Shown here: positions 1-8,956 of the stretch, in pieces
Layout: each line of letters opens with the position of its first letter
Position numbering within the stretch: the first letter of the stretch is position 1
Origin: JALGWN01 sp964598025
GTDB lineage: Bacteria; Arandabacterota; Arandabacteria; Arandabacterales; Arandabacteraceae
Direction of reading: 5' to 3'
Assembly: GCA_964598025.1 (NCBI GenBank)
Contig: CAZRAU010000007.1
Coordinates: 5,490 to 69,489, forward strand
Length of the DNA: 64,000 bases
Position numbers and translations under genes: made by a program
Notes under the pieces: generated by a model
What the model was told of the DNA's origin: nothing
Database searches by the model: none
Seen by the model: only the letters and a program-made list of their open reading frames with translations

Positions 1-2
1 TG

Positions 3-932
3 ATCTCGGGGAGCGCGGGCTTCGCGAGATTTGCTTTTTCGCTTGTTGCGGTTCTTGCCGCGACGCTCATCTTGTGTCCGCTTGTTTCAGCCGATCCCTG
101 CCCGGAAGAGAGTCCGCTTCAAAACTATACGGGTGGTGGAAGTGTGGTCTGCCCCTGCTTTGTGGCGGGGGAGGAGGCCGGGGCGGTGCTCCAGGCGCCC
201 ACCGAACATTACCCCATCGAGATCCTGCGCGTGGGCATAGGCTGGGGTTCCATGTATGGAGGTACGTTCGAGTCATTGGAGCAGGCAATCCATGTCTACG
301 ACGGCGGTCTTCCCAATCCGGGCAGTCCCATCTTCACGCTCGAAGGTCCGGTCCTAAACGACGGTTATGTCAATGAATTCAACCTGGAGCCCGTGCCCGG
401 TGAAATCACGATCGATTCGGGCCCCTTTACGGTCACGCTTGAGTTTCTAAACGACAATGCCGGCGATCCCTATGCCCCGAGCATGGTACATGACGGCAAC
501 GGTTGTCAGGCGGGAAAGAACGTGGTCTACGCGATCCCGGGTGGCTGGTATAGCGCCTGCGCGCTCGGTGTAACAGGTGACTGGGTCGTCTATGCCGTTT
601 ACCGGCAGGTCAACTGCGGTGCGGGTGTGGATGAGAAGATCATAGTCTCCGGCGGATCGGCGGTTCTCCTGAGGCCCGAACCCAACCCCTTCTCCAGTGA
701 GACCCGGTTTGAATTCGTGCTGGGGCGCACCGAGCAGGTGAGGCTCTCTGTCTATGATATCGAGGGCAAGCGGGTAGCCACCCTGGTGGAGGGCGAGTTC
801 GGCCCGGGCACGCACACGGCGACCTGGTCGGGTCGTAGCGCCGAAGGTGCACCCTTGGCTTCCGGGATATATTTCGCGGAGGTACGAACAGGCTCCGCCC
901 GCTCGGTCCAACGCGTAGTCCTTAGCCGGTAG
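3..932 (+). CDS. Secreted protein with C-terminal FlgD-like Ig module (5' partial)
   Basis: An exported protein of unknown role. The frame is open to the left edge, so the true start lies outside the window. The first in-window codons encode a hydrophobic signal-peptide core (FSLVAVLAATLILCPLVSA, then D), so only a few N-terminal residues are missing. The TTG at 72 lies inside this signal peptide and is not a good start. The central ~170 residues match no domain I recognise and contain several Cys. The last ~80 residues have the pattern of FlgD/Por-type Ig-like modules (PNPFSSETRFEF, VYDIEGKRVATL, SGIYFAEV), which in FCB-group bacteria sit at the C-termini of secreted or surface proteins and can act as sorting domains. 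The next gene is convergent. Confidence 0.75.
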   Translation: MSGSAGFARFAFSLVAVLAATLILCPLVSADPCPEESPLQNYTGGGSVVCPCFVAGEEAGAVLQAPTEHYPIEILRVGIGWGSMYGGTFESLEQAIHVYDGGLPNPGSPIFTLEGPVLNDGYVNEFNLEPVPGEITIDSGPFTVTLEFLNDNAGDPYAPSMVHDGNGCQAGKNVVYAIPGGWYSACALGVTGDWVVYAVYRQVNCGAGVDEKIIVSGGSAVLLRPEPNPFSSETRFEFVLGRTEQVRLSVYDIEGKRVATLVEGEFGPGTHTATWSGRSAEGAPLASGIYFAEVRTGSARSVQRVVLSR

Positions 933-1156
933 GAGCGATCAGGCCTGTTCCTTGCCGCGCGAGCGGCACGACCGCCAAAGACCGATGGCAGCCACTCTCC
1001 GCGAAGGCGGCAGGCCTCCATCTCCGAACGATCACCTTCCTGGCCGAGGTCAGGCGACCCTCACTTACGACAATGAAGCACACGCCGGGGGTGACCCGGG
1101 TGCCCTCCTGGCTGTTTCCATCCCAGATAAGAGAAACCATTGGATGATGTCGTGGA

Positions 1157-1208
1157 AGGAACCCCGACGCTACACAGACATTCATTGCCACTGGAGTGGC
1201 AACGCTAC
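1157..1208. repeat. GTAGCG-type palindromic repeat at hdrD 3' end
   Basis: Two units of the intergenic palindrome family found elsewhere in the window. The first is a half unit ending in CCCCGACGCTACAC. The second is a perfect 7-bp hairpin, TTGCCAC-TGGA-GTGGCAA (1185-1202), followed by CGCTAC. The CTAC at 1205-1208 supplies the TAG stop of the minus-strand HdrD gene. The rest of the 933-1204 interval shows no gene. Confidence 0.7.
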
Positions 1209-2392
1209 AGAGCCTGGATGAGGATTTCGGTTATGTCCATGACGGGGGTTTCCACCTTCATGGACTTGGCCGTCTCTTCTATCATCTGAAGGCAGTAAGG
1301 GCAGGCCACGGCTATTACATCGGCGCCCGTACCGACAAGCTGGTTCAGCCTGACCTCAGCTATCCGTTCGGTCTTGTCCCATTCCATCCAGAGCCCGCCG
1401 CTTCCGGCTCCACAGCATAGGCTGAGGTTCCGGCAGAAGTCCTCGACCTCGAGGAGCTCCAGCCCCGGGATGTTGTCTAGAACCCGGCGCGGCTCTTCGT
1501 ATACGTCATTCTGACGCCCGAGCACGCACGGATCGTGATATACGACCTTCTTGTCGAAGGATTTCACGGGCTTTAGACGCCCCTCCTCGATCCACGCGGC
1601 CAGAAGCTGGCTCACATGGATGACCTCGAGCTCGGACCCAAAGCCGGGATAATCGCGCTTGAACGCGCTATAGCAGTGGGGGGAGCTTACGACGACCTTG
1701 GTGACACCCGCCTCGGCAAATGCCTCCGTATTGGCCTGTCTTACCTCCTCGAAGACAGCCTCGGCGCCTATCCTTCGGATGGCCTCGCCGCAGCAGTTCT
1801 CCCTGGCCCCCAGTATGCCGAATGCGGCCCCACCGGCCCTAAGCAGTCCGGCCGTGGCCTGGGCCACACTCTTGAGCCTGGGGTCGTATGAAGGCAGGCA
1901 GCATGGGAAGTAGAGGTATTCCATCCCGGCTTCGAAGGGTGGCACATCGAGGTCTGCGGCCCACTCCGGGCGCTTTTCACGCGGCTCCCCCAAGGGGTTA
2001 CCGACGTTGCGGATCTTCTGGACGATGCCCTTCAAGACGTCCGGGTACGAGCCGAAATCCACCAGGAGCCGCCTGCCTGCCCTGAAGATGGCAGGTATGT
2101 TCACCCCGTGAGGGCACTGGTCCATGCAAGCCTCGCAGCCCACGCATCTATAGATCTTGTCCACTTCCCGCGCGAGCTCGTCCTTGTCCTCGGTCGCCGC
2201 GATCATGCCGAGAGCGGCCTCGAGCGCCAGACGGAATATCGGGAATTCGTAGGTCCCCACCTGGAACCACGGACAGGCGCTTGCACACTTGCCGCACTGG
2301 TAGCACTTGTAGATATCTTCCGCCCCCATCTCGAGGAGGACCTCGCGTATCTCAGGATTTATCCGGTCGCTCAGGTCTTTCTTATTCGTCAA
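1205..2392 (-). CDS. HdrD-like Fe-S oxidoreductase (HdrC-HdrB fusion type)
   Basis: A cytoplasmic electron-transfer protein. Residues 30-40 and 83-93 carry two classical [4Fe-4S] motifs (CYQCGKCASACP and CVGCEACMDQCP), as in HdrC. The remainder has two CCG domains as in HdrB/HdrD, visible as FPCCLPSYDPR, ENCCGEA, HDPCVLG, SLCCGAGSG and CPYCLQ. In methanogens this unit reduces heterodisulfide; in bacteria the substrate of such proteins is often unknown. The start is a TTG with AGGTG upstream, overlapping the end of hdrA by 11 bases. It is last in a tight minus-strand set with HdrA, EtfA and EtfB, so I infer that it receives or delivers electrons for acyl-CoA oxidation. The stop codon lies inside a palindromic repeat. 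Confidence 0.85.
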   Translation of the reverse strand: MTNKKDLSDRINPEIREVLLEMGAEDIYKCYQCGKCASACPWFQVGTYEFPIFRLALEAALGMIAATEDKDELAREVDKIYRCVGCEACMDQCPHGVNIPAIFRAGRRLLVDFGSYPDVLKGIVQKIRNVGNPLGEPREKRPEWAADLDVPPFEAGMEYLYFPCCLPSYDPRLKSVAQATAGLLRAGGAAFGILGARENCCGEAIRRIGAEAVFEEVRQANTEAFAEAGVTKVVVSSPHCYSAFKRDYPGFGSELEVIHVSQLLAAWIEEGRLKPVKSFDKKVVYHDPCVLGRQNDVYEEPRRVLDNIPGLELLEVEDFCRNLSLCCGAGSGGLWMEWDKTERIAEVRLNQLVGTGADVIAVACPYCLQMIEETAKSMKVETPVMDITEILIQAL

Positions 2393-4334
2393 AGATCACC
2401 TCTACCATCCTGGAGATCTGCTTGTCCGCCAGGTTCTTCTGCTGGGTGGCGCCCGCCGCACAGGCCACCACGCAGGAGCCGCAGCCCTGGCAGAGAGCCT
2501 CATTCACGAGCACCACTTTTTTCTCCTCGTCGAACTCCCTGGCATCGTAGGGACAAGCATTGATACACGTCTTACATGCCACGCACAGGTCGGTATCTAC
2601 GTAGGCAACAAATGGCTCCGTCACGAGCTCTTTCTTGGAGAACATCTCCAGCACCTTGGCGGCGGCCGCGGATCCCTGGGCTACACACTCCGGAATGTCC
2701 TTGGGGGCCTGGCTGCACCCGGCCATATAGAAGCCTCTCACCAGGCTTTCAACCGGCCTGAGTTTGGGATGGACCTCACTGAAGAAGCCGTGGGCATTGG
2801 TGGGGATTCTGAGCTTCTTCGCGATACCAATGGCATCGTCAGAGGGGACCATGGCCATCGAGAGGACGACCATGTCGCAGTCCAGCCTAAGATGCTTCCC
2901 GTTCAGGGTGTTGACCGCCCAGATCTCGAGCTTGTTGTCTCGTTCTATTATCCTCGAAGGCTTGCCTCTTATATAGATGACACCGGCTTCGTCCTTGGCC
3001 CGCGTGAAAAACTCCTCATAGTCCTTGCTGGAGGTCCTCACGTCGATTGAGAATACGATGGCCTCGCCGTCGGGTACATGGTTCTTGTAAAGGAGCGCAT
3101 GTTTGGCCATGTACATGCAGCAGATCTTCGAGCAGTAGGACATATGATGTTCCGGATCGCGCGATCCTACGCATGAGATGAAGGCCACCCGCTTTGGGAT
3201 TGCGCCGTCGGACGGCCGCCGGATCTCACCCTGGGTAGGGCCCGATGCCGAGAGCAGGCGCTCGAACTGGAGGCCGTTGACGAGGTCCTCATACCTTCCC
3301 CCGCCGTATTCAGGAATCTTCCGGATAGGATAGAGCTCATAACCCGTTGCGACTATTACGGCTCCGACCTCTTCTTCGATAATCTCCTCTACCTGGTCAT
3401 AGTCGATGGCCCCGGTCTCACAGACCTGCTTGCATACCCCGCACTTGCCGTTCTTGAAGTAGATGCAATTGTCCCTGTCTATGACGGGCTTGTTAGGCAC
3501 GGCCTGGGGGAACGGCACATAGATGGCCTTGCGTTCGACCAGGCCGCAGTCGAACTGGCTCGGCACCTTGCTCGGGCATTTCTCGAAACAGTCCCCACAA
3601 CCGGTGCACTTCGTAACATCAACCGACCGCGGTTTCTTCCTTATCTTGACCTTGAAATCGCCGGCGGAGCCGCCTATCTCATCGACCTCCGAATAAGTGT
3701 ACAGGTCGATATTCTCGTGCCGGCCGACCTCCACCATTCTAGGCGTCAGAATGCACTGCGAGCAATCCAGGGTGGGAAAGGTCTCGGAGAGTTGTGCCAT
3801 GTGCCCCCCGATCGAAGGGCTCTTCTCGACCAGGACGACCTCATAGCCCGAGTTGGCTATGTCCAGGGCGGCCTGGATCCCGGCGATGCCGGCACCTATG
3901 ACCATGGCTCTGGGGACAACAGGAATCGTCGGTGGGTCGAGCGTGTCATTGAGCAGCGTCTTCTCTATTATGGTCTTGATAAGGGTGATGGCTTTGCGGG
4001 TGGCCTCGGCCTTGTCCGCATGGACCCAGCTGCATTGCTCCCTGATGTTCGCAATCTCAAGCAGATACCGGTTGAGCCCCGTGTTCTCAGCCGCCCGGCG
4101 AAAGGTCTCCTCATGGAGGGAGGGGGAGCAGCAGGCCACCACCACGCGCGCCAGTCCCTTTTCCTTTATTCGCTCGCGAATGAGGCTCTGACCCGGCTCG
4201 GAGCACATGTACTTGTGGTCCTCACAATGCTCGACGCCGGGATATTCACCGATCCGCTTGACGACTTCGGGGATATCTACGGTTCCACCGATGTTGTGGC
4301 CGCAATGGCAGACAAAGACTCCTACTTTTTTCAT
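2382..4334 (-). CDS. hdrA: HdrA-like FAD/iron-sulfur electron-transfer protein
   Basis: Flavoprotein hub of heterodisulfide-reductase-type complexes. It has full HdrA length and layout: an N-terminal Cys-containing domain (CHCGHNIGG near residue 9, then a Cys pair near 37-44), an FAD Rossmann motif VIGAGIAGIQAA near 145, an inserted ferredoxin domain (CTGCGDCFEKCPS and CGVCKQVC, about 240-305), and two C-terminal [4Fe-4S] motifs (CVACKTCINACP near 585 and CQGCGSCVVACA near 612). The start directly follows the etfA stop and has AAGGGA upstream. HdrA proteins can split or merge electrons at the FAD. Here the neighbours are Etf and HdrD rather than hydrogenase or MvhD, which points to exchange between Etf and a low-potential or thiol/disulfide couple. 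That coupling is inference. Confidence 0.9.
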   Translation of the reverse strand: MKKVGVFVCHCGHNIGGTVDIPEVVKRIGEYPGVEHCEDHKYMCSEPGQSLIRERIKEKGLARVVVACCSPSLHEETFRRAAENTGLNRYLLEIANIREQCSWVHADKAEATRKAITLIKTIIEKTLLNDTLDPPTIPVVPRAMVIGAGIAGIQAALDIANSGYEVVLVEKSPSIGGHMAQLSETFPTLDCSQCILTPRMVEVGRHENIDLYTYSEVDEIGGSAGDFKVKIRKKPRSVDVTKCTGCGDCFEKCPSKVPSQFDCGLVERKAIYVPFPQAVPNKPVIDRDNCIYFKNGKCGVCKQVCETGAIDYDQVEEIIEEEVGAVIVATGYELYPIRKIPEYGGGRYEDLVNGLQFERLLSASGPTQGEIRRPSDGAIPKRVAFISCVGSRDPEHHMSYCSKICCMYMAKHALLYKNHVPDGEAIVFSIDVRTSSKDYEEFFTRAKDEAGVIYIRGKPSRIIERDNKLEIWAVNTLNGKHLRLDCDMVVLSMAMVPSDDAIGIAKKLRIPTNAHGFFSEVHPKLRPVESLVRGFYMAGCSQAPKDIPECVAQGSAAAAKVLEMFSKKELVTEPFVAYVDTDLCVACKTCINACPYDAREFDEEKKVVLVNEALCQGCGSCVVACAAGATQQKNLADKQISRMVEVIFDE

Positions 4335-5309
4335 CTATCCCTTTATTTCCATTATCTTCGCTTTGAGCGCGGGCAAGATCTTGAACATGTCCGCCACGAT
4401 GCCATAGTCGGCTGCATTGAAGATCGGTGCGTTCGCATCCTTGTTGACGGCGATTATGGTGTCCGCTCCCTTGAGCCCGGCCAGGTGCTGGAAGGCACCG
4501 GATATGCCCAGCGCTATGTAGAGTTTCGGCTTGATGGTCTTACCCGACGAGCCCACCTGCCTGGCCTTGGGCAGCCACTCGGCGTCCACCACCGGCCTGG
4601 TACAACCGACTACTCCACCAATTGCAGCAGCGAACTCTTCGACCATGGCGATGTTCTCCGGCTCCTTGACCCCTCTCCCCACACCCACCACGATATCGCT
4701 CTTGGTTATGTCAACCTCACCGATCTCGGGCTCGATGTAGTCAATGAACGTCCGGTATTCGGGCTCGGCTGCCACCGGTGAGGCCATCTGCGTGACCTCG
4801 GCGGCGAGGCCGGCCTCCTCTGCGGGGTAACCGCCGGACCTTACGGTCAGGAAATAGGATGCTGCGTCCCGGATCTTCACGCGCGCGTCGAGTTTCCCGT
4901 CAAACATCTGCCGGACGGCCTTTACGCCGCCGTCGGCCAGCTCGATTCGCAGACAGTCCGTCGTGAAGGGGCTTTCCAGCTCCGTGGCGAGGGAGGCGCA
5001 CAGGTCCATGCCGAAAGCCGTGTGTCCCATGAGCGTTATGAAGGGCTTTTCCTGCTTGACGATCTCGGAGAGTGCAAGCTGGTAGGATGCCGAGTTGAAA
5101 TCCCTGAAAACGGGAGCGTCAACCACGAGAAGTCTGTGGGCCTGGGACTTTAGAGGCGCAATGAGTTCCTCGGTGTCGGCCCCCAGGACCACCGCGGTCA
5201 ACTTGCCGCCGGTCTTTTCCGCGAGGCTCCTGCCGCAGGCCATAAGCTCATAGGTGATATCCCTGATCGCTCCCTGACGGTGCTCAACGAGTGCAAAGAT
5301 GTCAGCCAT
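4335..5309 (-). CDS. etfA: Electron transfer flavoprotein, alpha subunit
   Basis: EtfA carries electrons from acyl-CoA dehydrogenases. Its C-terminal half has the conserved FAD-binding region: VVGVGRGVKEPENI, a GCTRPVVDAEWLP segment, RQVGSSGKTIKPKLY, and GISGAFQHLAGLKGAD followed by INKD-like AVNKDANAPIF. Length (~324 residues) is normal. Two ATGs occur in tandem; the second is chosen because GGAGG lies 5 bases before it but only 2 before the first. It sits between etfB and hdrA with almost no spacing, so the three are co-transcribed. Whether this Etf is simple or bifurcating cannot be settled by eye. Confidence 0.93.
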   Translation of the reverse strand: MADIFALVEHRQGAIRDITYELMACGRSLAEKTGGKLTAVVLGADTEELIAPLKSQAHRLLVVDAPVFRDFNSASYQLALSEIVKQEKPFITLMGHTAFGMDLCASLATELESPFTTDCLRIELADGGVKAVRQMFDGKLDARVKIRDAASYFLTVRSGGYPAEEAGLAAEVTQMASPVAAEPEYRTFIDYIEPEIGEVDITKSDIVVGVGRGVKEPENIAMVEEFAAAIGGVVGCTRPVVDAEWLPKARQVGSSGKTIKPKLYIALGISGAFQHLAGLKGADTIIAVNKDANAPIFNAADYGIVADMFKILPALKAKIMEIKG

Positions 5310-5320
5310 CATAACCTCCG

Positions 5321-6094
5321 TCAGATTAGGCCCTTTTCCTTGATCACAGACGCCAGTTTCTCAGAGACCTCTTCGGGATCCCCTTCGAAGATCTCCGCCC
5401 GTTTTGTGACAGGGGGTACGAAGAGCTCCTCGATCGCCACATTCTGCATGAGGCTGCTGCCGGCGATCTTGTCGCTTCCAATGGTCTCAATCTCCTTCGC
5501 CGCGGCCCTGCGTATGGCTATCAACGAAGCATAGCGGGGCACGTTTATGCCGGTCTGGATCCCCAGGAGCGCAGGCAGATCGATTTTGATATGCTCCAGC
5601 AGACCGCCCTCCAACTCACGGCAAACATCGGCAGCCCCCTCGGACGCCTCTATCCTGGTCACGAGCGTGGCATGCGGAATCCCAAGCAATTGGGCGAGTG
5701 TCACTCCGACGTGGCAGTTGGCGTCGTCGGTGGCCATGGCCCCGCAGAATATGATGTCATGAGGCATGTCCTTTATGACCGCGGCCAGAAGCTGCGCGGT
5801 CTTGAATCCGTCCAGATCACCGAAGTCCTCGGCCTCGATTCTCACCGCGTTGTCGGCACCCTTGGCCAGGGCAATCCTCAGGACATCCTGGGCCTGGGGT
5901 GGACCCACGGAAATCGCGGTCACGGTACCGGTGAATTGTTCTTTGAACAGTACCGCTTCTTCCAGGCCATAGGCATCATACTCGTTCATGTCGAAGGTGA
6001 GGCGTTCCTCCTCGATCCCCTTGCCCGAGGCATCGACCTTCACCTCGGCGTCGGCCGTCTGAGGGACCCTCTTGACACAGACAATGATATTCAA
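5321..6094 (-). CDS. etfB: Electron transfer flavoprotein, beta subunit
   Basis: Partner of EtfA. It has the typical start MNIIVCVKRVPQTAD, the NEYDAYGLEEAVLFKE segment, and the nucleotide-binding stretch ending in CGAMATDDANCHVG, where most Etfs read G.QA.D. Length 257 is standard. GGAGG precedes the ATG. It follows the acyl-CoA dehydrogenase gene after a 207-base gap that contains two GCATGC palindromes and probably a separate promoter, then leads into etfA-hdrA-hdrD. Confidence 0.93.
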   Translation of the reverse strand: MNIIVCVKRVPQTADAEVKVDASGKGIEEERLTFDMNEYDAYGLEEAVLFKEQFTGTVTAISVGPPQAQDVLRIALAKGADNAVRIEAEDFGDLDGFKTAQLLAAVIKDMPHDIIFCGAMATDDANCHVGVTLAQLLGIPHATLVTRIEASEGAADVCRELEGGLLEHIKIDLPALLGIQTGINVPRYASLIAIRRAAAKEIETIGSDKIAGSSLMQNVAIEELFVPPVTKRAEIFEGDPEEVSEKLASVIKEKGLI

Positions 6095-6115
6095 AGCCGC
6101 CCTCCTGGTTCGTGT

Positions 6116-6152
6116 GCATGCTATAACCAGTATAGTCTATGGTTTTGCATGC
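6116..6152 (-). promoter_or_regulatory. Putative etf promoter/operator with paired GCATGC boxes
   Basis: Two copies of the palindrome GCATGC (6116-6121 and 6147-6152) flank a -10-like TATACT (minus strand, 6129-6134) about 35 bases upstream of etfB. No clear -35 with standard spacing is seen. A closely similar GCATG-TTA-GCATGC sits upstream of the acyl-CoA dehydrogenase gene, which suggests a common regulator. Nothing else is evident in the 207-base gap. Confidence 0.35.
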
Positions 6153-6301
6153 TCGGAGTCAACGATTTAAGGGGTGCCAAGCCGGTCAAGACCACCCATC
6201 TGACTTGTCAGGCTCGTCATCCCTCATTGTGGCGTACTATACATAGCGTCGCGTCCCCGTGCCCGACGGCCTATGTCGTGGGTGGGACCCCAAGAAGTTC
6301 T

Positions 6302-7441
6302 CTATCTCAGCAGATTGGCGGCAATCACGAGTCTCTGGACCTCGGAGGTCCCCTCGTAGATCTCAGTCAGCTTGGAATCGCGGAAGTACCTCTCCACGTC
6401 ATACTCTTTCATGTAGCCGTATCCACCGTGGACCTGAACGGCATTGATGGCGGCGCGTACGGCCGCCTCCGATGCAAAGAGCTTCGCCTGGGCAGCCTCC
6501 ATGGTGAAGCGCTCTCCCTTTTCCTTCAGGTGGGCGCTTTTGTATGTCAGCAATCTGGCAGCTTCTATGTCGGTGGCCATATTCGCGAGAATCCATTGGA
6601 TGGCTTGAAACTGGCAGATGGTGCGTCCGAACTGCTCCCGCTGTTTCGAATAGGCTATGGCCGCCTCAAGGCAGGCCTGGCCTATGCCCACCGCCTGAGC
6701 GGCTATCCCTATCCGCCCGCCGTCCAGTGTCGCCAAGGCAATCTTGAAACCCATCCCCTCCTTGCCCAGCAAGTTCTCCTTCGGCACCCGGCAATCCTCG
6801 AAGACGAGCTCGGAGGTATCGGATGCGCGCATGCCCATCTTGTCCTCTTTCTTGCCTGTCTTGAAACCGGGCAAGCCCTTTTCAACGATGAAGCCGCTTA
6901 TCCCTTTGGTCTTGGCTTCCTTGTCAGTGGCTGCAAACAGCACGATGATGTCGGCCTTGCCGCCGTTGGTGACGAAAATCTTGGTCCCGTTTATTACATA
7001 GTGATCGCCGTCAAGCACCGCGGTGGTCTGGACATTGCCCGCGTCCGAGCCCGCTTCAGGCTCGGTCAACGAGTATGCCCCGAGCTTCTTGCCTTGAGCA
7101 AGATCCGGCAGGTATCTCTTCTTCTGCTCCTCGTTGCCATAGTCCAGAATCGGTTGGCACGCCAGGGAATTGGTGACCGACATCGTCACCCCCGTGGAGG
7201 CATCGGCGCGGGAGATCTCTTCCACCGCTATGGCATAGCTCACGCAGTCCATGGCGGCTCCGCCGTATTCCTCCGGCACCATCATTCCCATGAAGCCGAG
7301 CTCACCAAGTTTTCTGACTATCCCGCTGGGGAAGGAGGCACTCTCGTCGAATTCGCCGGCTACAGGCTTGATTTCCTTTTCCGCGAACTCCCGGGCCATT
7401 TTCCTTATCATTTGTTGCTGCTCATCAAGGTCGAAATCCAT
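6302..7441 (-). CDS. Acyl-CoA dehydrogenase (short-chain/butyryl type)
   Basis: Oxidises acyl-CoA to enoyl-CoA and passes electrons to Etf. Family signatures are clear: AYSLTEPEAGSDAGN near residue 128, the QREQFGRTICQFQAIQ helix, and QVHGGYGYMKEYDVERYFRD followed by IYEGTSEVQ, whose Glu is the catalytic base in short-chain enzymes. Length 379 is typical. AAGGAGGACGG precedes the ATG. It lies just upstream of etfBA-hdrA-hdrD on the same strand, so its electron acceptor is very probably that Etf. The exact chain length (butyryl, isovaleryl or 2-methylbutyryl) cannot be read from the sequence. The nearby leucine dehydrogenase and butyrate kinase fit a branched-chain or C4 substrate. Confidence 0.9.
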   Translation of the reverse strand: MDFDLDEQQQMIRKMAREFAEKEIKPVAGEFDESASFPSGIVRKLGELGFMGMMVPEEYGGAAMDCVSYAIAVEEISRADASTGVTMSVTNSLACQPILDYGNEEQKKRYLPDLAQGKKLGAYSLTEPEAGSDAGNVQTTAVLDGDHYVINGTKIFVTNGGKADIIVLFAATDKEAKTKGISGFIVEKGLPGFKTGKKEDKMGMRASDTSELVFEDCRVPKENLLGKEGMGFKIALATLDGGRIGIAAQAVGIGQACLEAAIAYSKQREQFGRTICQFQAIQWILANMATDIEAARLLTYKSAHLKEKGERFTMEAAQAKLFASEAAVRAAINAVQVHGGYGYMKEYDVERYFRDSKLTEIYEGTSEVQRLVIAANLLR

Positions 7442-7520
7442 CTCCGTCCTCCTTCAAACGAACCCCACCAGCGGTAAGGGATAAAGAGAAAACAGTATGA
7501 CAGTAAGGATAATCAATGGC

Positions 7521-7534
7521 GCATGTTAGCATGC
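7521..7534. promoter_or_regulatory. GCATG-TTA-GCATGC box upstream of acyl-CoA dehydrogenase
   Basis: A repeated GCATG motif lies about 85 bases upstream of the acyl-CoA dehydrogenase start. The same word occurs twice upstream of etfB. I read it as a possible operator for a shared acyl-CoA-responsive repressor. The rest of the 7442-7642 interval holds no gene. Confidence 0.3.
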
Positions 7535-7642
7535 CCCATCGAGTTGCGTCAAGCGGAAATCCCCGTCGCCGGCTGTGGCTTGGGAGTTGAAACGTGAGGC
7601 GAGCATGACGCAGCGGACCGGCATTCTGAAGCGGTCTGGGGG

Positions 7643-8956
7643 TTACTCCGCCTCAGCAGGTGTGGACGCCGCCTCTTCCATCTCCTCCTGCTCCGCCTCC
7701 TCGAGACTCTGCGGTAGCACGCCGACGACTTCGGCGAAGATGGAGGTGAGCACGGGATCGAGCTCCTTCCCGGCTTTTTCCGCGATGATGCCGAGGGCTT
7801 CGGAGCTGGAGAATGGCTTCATTCTGTAGGAGCGGGCAGTGGTCAGGGCGTCATAGATGTCCGCGATCCTGACTATCCGGCTCATTGCGTCCGGTCTGAT
7901 CGATCTATGGGTCTCGGGATAACCGGACCGGTCCATGTTGAGGTGGTGGCAGAAGGCGACAATCATGCTTCTCAGGATTGTGCTATCCAGTCTCTTAAGA
8001 TAGGTGAGAACCTTGACTCCGGACAGCGTGTGATCCTGGATGACTTTCCAGTCTTCATCCGAGAGGTCCTGCATCTTGTTGAGTATATTGTGGGGCACAT
8101 CGGTCTTGCCGACATCGTGGAAGAGAGCCGCTATGCCTATGTCGCAGAGCGCCTGTCTGGGCAGGCCAAGTCTGTTCCCAAGGGCGATCGAGTAGATGCA
8201 GACGTTGAAGCAGTGGTGGTATGTATACTCGTCATAGTCCTTTATGGCCGTCAGGGCGAACATAGATTCCTCATCCGATACTATGCTGTCCACCACGGAC
8301 TCTACTACTCGCTTGACCTTGCGCGGGTTGACTTTCCCCCGCGATATGCCGTCCTTGACAGCCTCCTTCACTATGTGGAGGGCTGAGAAAAAGGACCTCT
8401 TGGCCTCTTCCCTTGTGGGGCCCGCGAGATCGCTGTCATAGTCACCTTCTTGACCGGGTTTCCTGATGCGCTGGATGTTGATCCCGGCAATACCCTCGAG
8501 ATTCATTAGGCGGACAAGCTCCCTGAAGGGATCGGGGTGAGCGAGGTCCATGCGGGCGAATATCATGCCGAAGCTCAGGAAGTCGTCGACCTCGGCCAGG
8601 TCCTCGATACTGAGCGATCGTATGTCCCTGGCAGTCATCTCGTCCACGAAGTACTTGAGCGTGTTAAAGCCGGACACATTCGCCCGGAGTCTGGTGCGAT
8701 TGAAGAAGACGCAGTCATTCTGAATGTCGAACCTGACGTCGTCCGACTCGTTCAAGAGGTCATTGGAAATCGCGAAGAGCGCTTCGGCGCTGTCGGATAC
8801 GGCGGAGTTGTAGCGATCGTAAGTCCTTGCCAGGCGGGCCAGCACGTAGAACCTGCCCATGAACTCCTTGGCCATCTGGAACTGTCTGAGGTTCTCGGTA
8901 CTGATATTGGCCGGTTCGATGCTATCGGCTTGAGTGTCTTGCGGTTCTTCGTTCAT
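7643..8956 (-). CDS. HD-GYP domain protein (putative c-di-GMP phosphodiesterase)
   Basis: The C-terminal half (about residues 220-410) is an HD-GYP domain: YTYHHCFNVCIYS, LFHDVGKTDVP with the HD metal pair, the distal CHHLNMDRSGYP containing the GYP-type motif, and ADIYDALTTARSYR. HD-GYP proteins hydrolyse cyclic di-GMP. The N-terminal ~170 residues form a different domain (LSIEDLAEVDDFLSF) that resembles the N-terminus of the upstream HEAT-repeat protein. The C-terminus is a Glu/Ala-rich tail. The ATG overlaps the stop of the HEAT gene (8953-8956), so the two are translationally coupled and probably work together. The signal they sense is unknown. Confidence 0.85.
   Translation of the reverse strand: MNEEPQDTQADSIEPANISTENLRQFQMAKEFMGRFYVLARLARTYDRYNSAVSDSAEALFAISNDLLNESDDVRFDIQNDCVFFNRTRLRANVSGFNTLKYFVDEMTARDIRSLSIEDLAEVDDFLSFGMIFARMDLAHPDPFRELVRLMNLEGIAGINIQRIRKPGQEGDYDSDLAGPTREEAKRSFFSALHIVKEAVKDGISRGKVNPRKVKRVVESVVDSIVSDEESMFALTAIKDYDEYTYHHCFNVCIYSIALGNRLGLPRQALCDIGIAALFHDVGKTDVPHNILNKMQDLSDEDWKVIQDHTLSGVKVLTYLKRLDSTILRSMIVAFCHHLNMDRSGYPETHRSIRPDAMSRIVRIADIYDALTTARSYRMKPFSSSEALGIIAEKAGKELDPVLTSIFAEVVGVLPQSLEEAEQEEMEEAASTPAEAE

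Noticed and set aside
5591..7477. 628-codon plus-strand ORF
   Set aside because: It lies antisense to etfB and the acyl-CoA dehydrogenase, both with clear family motifs. It runs across the intergenic gap and has no recognisable domain: a high-GC shadow frame.
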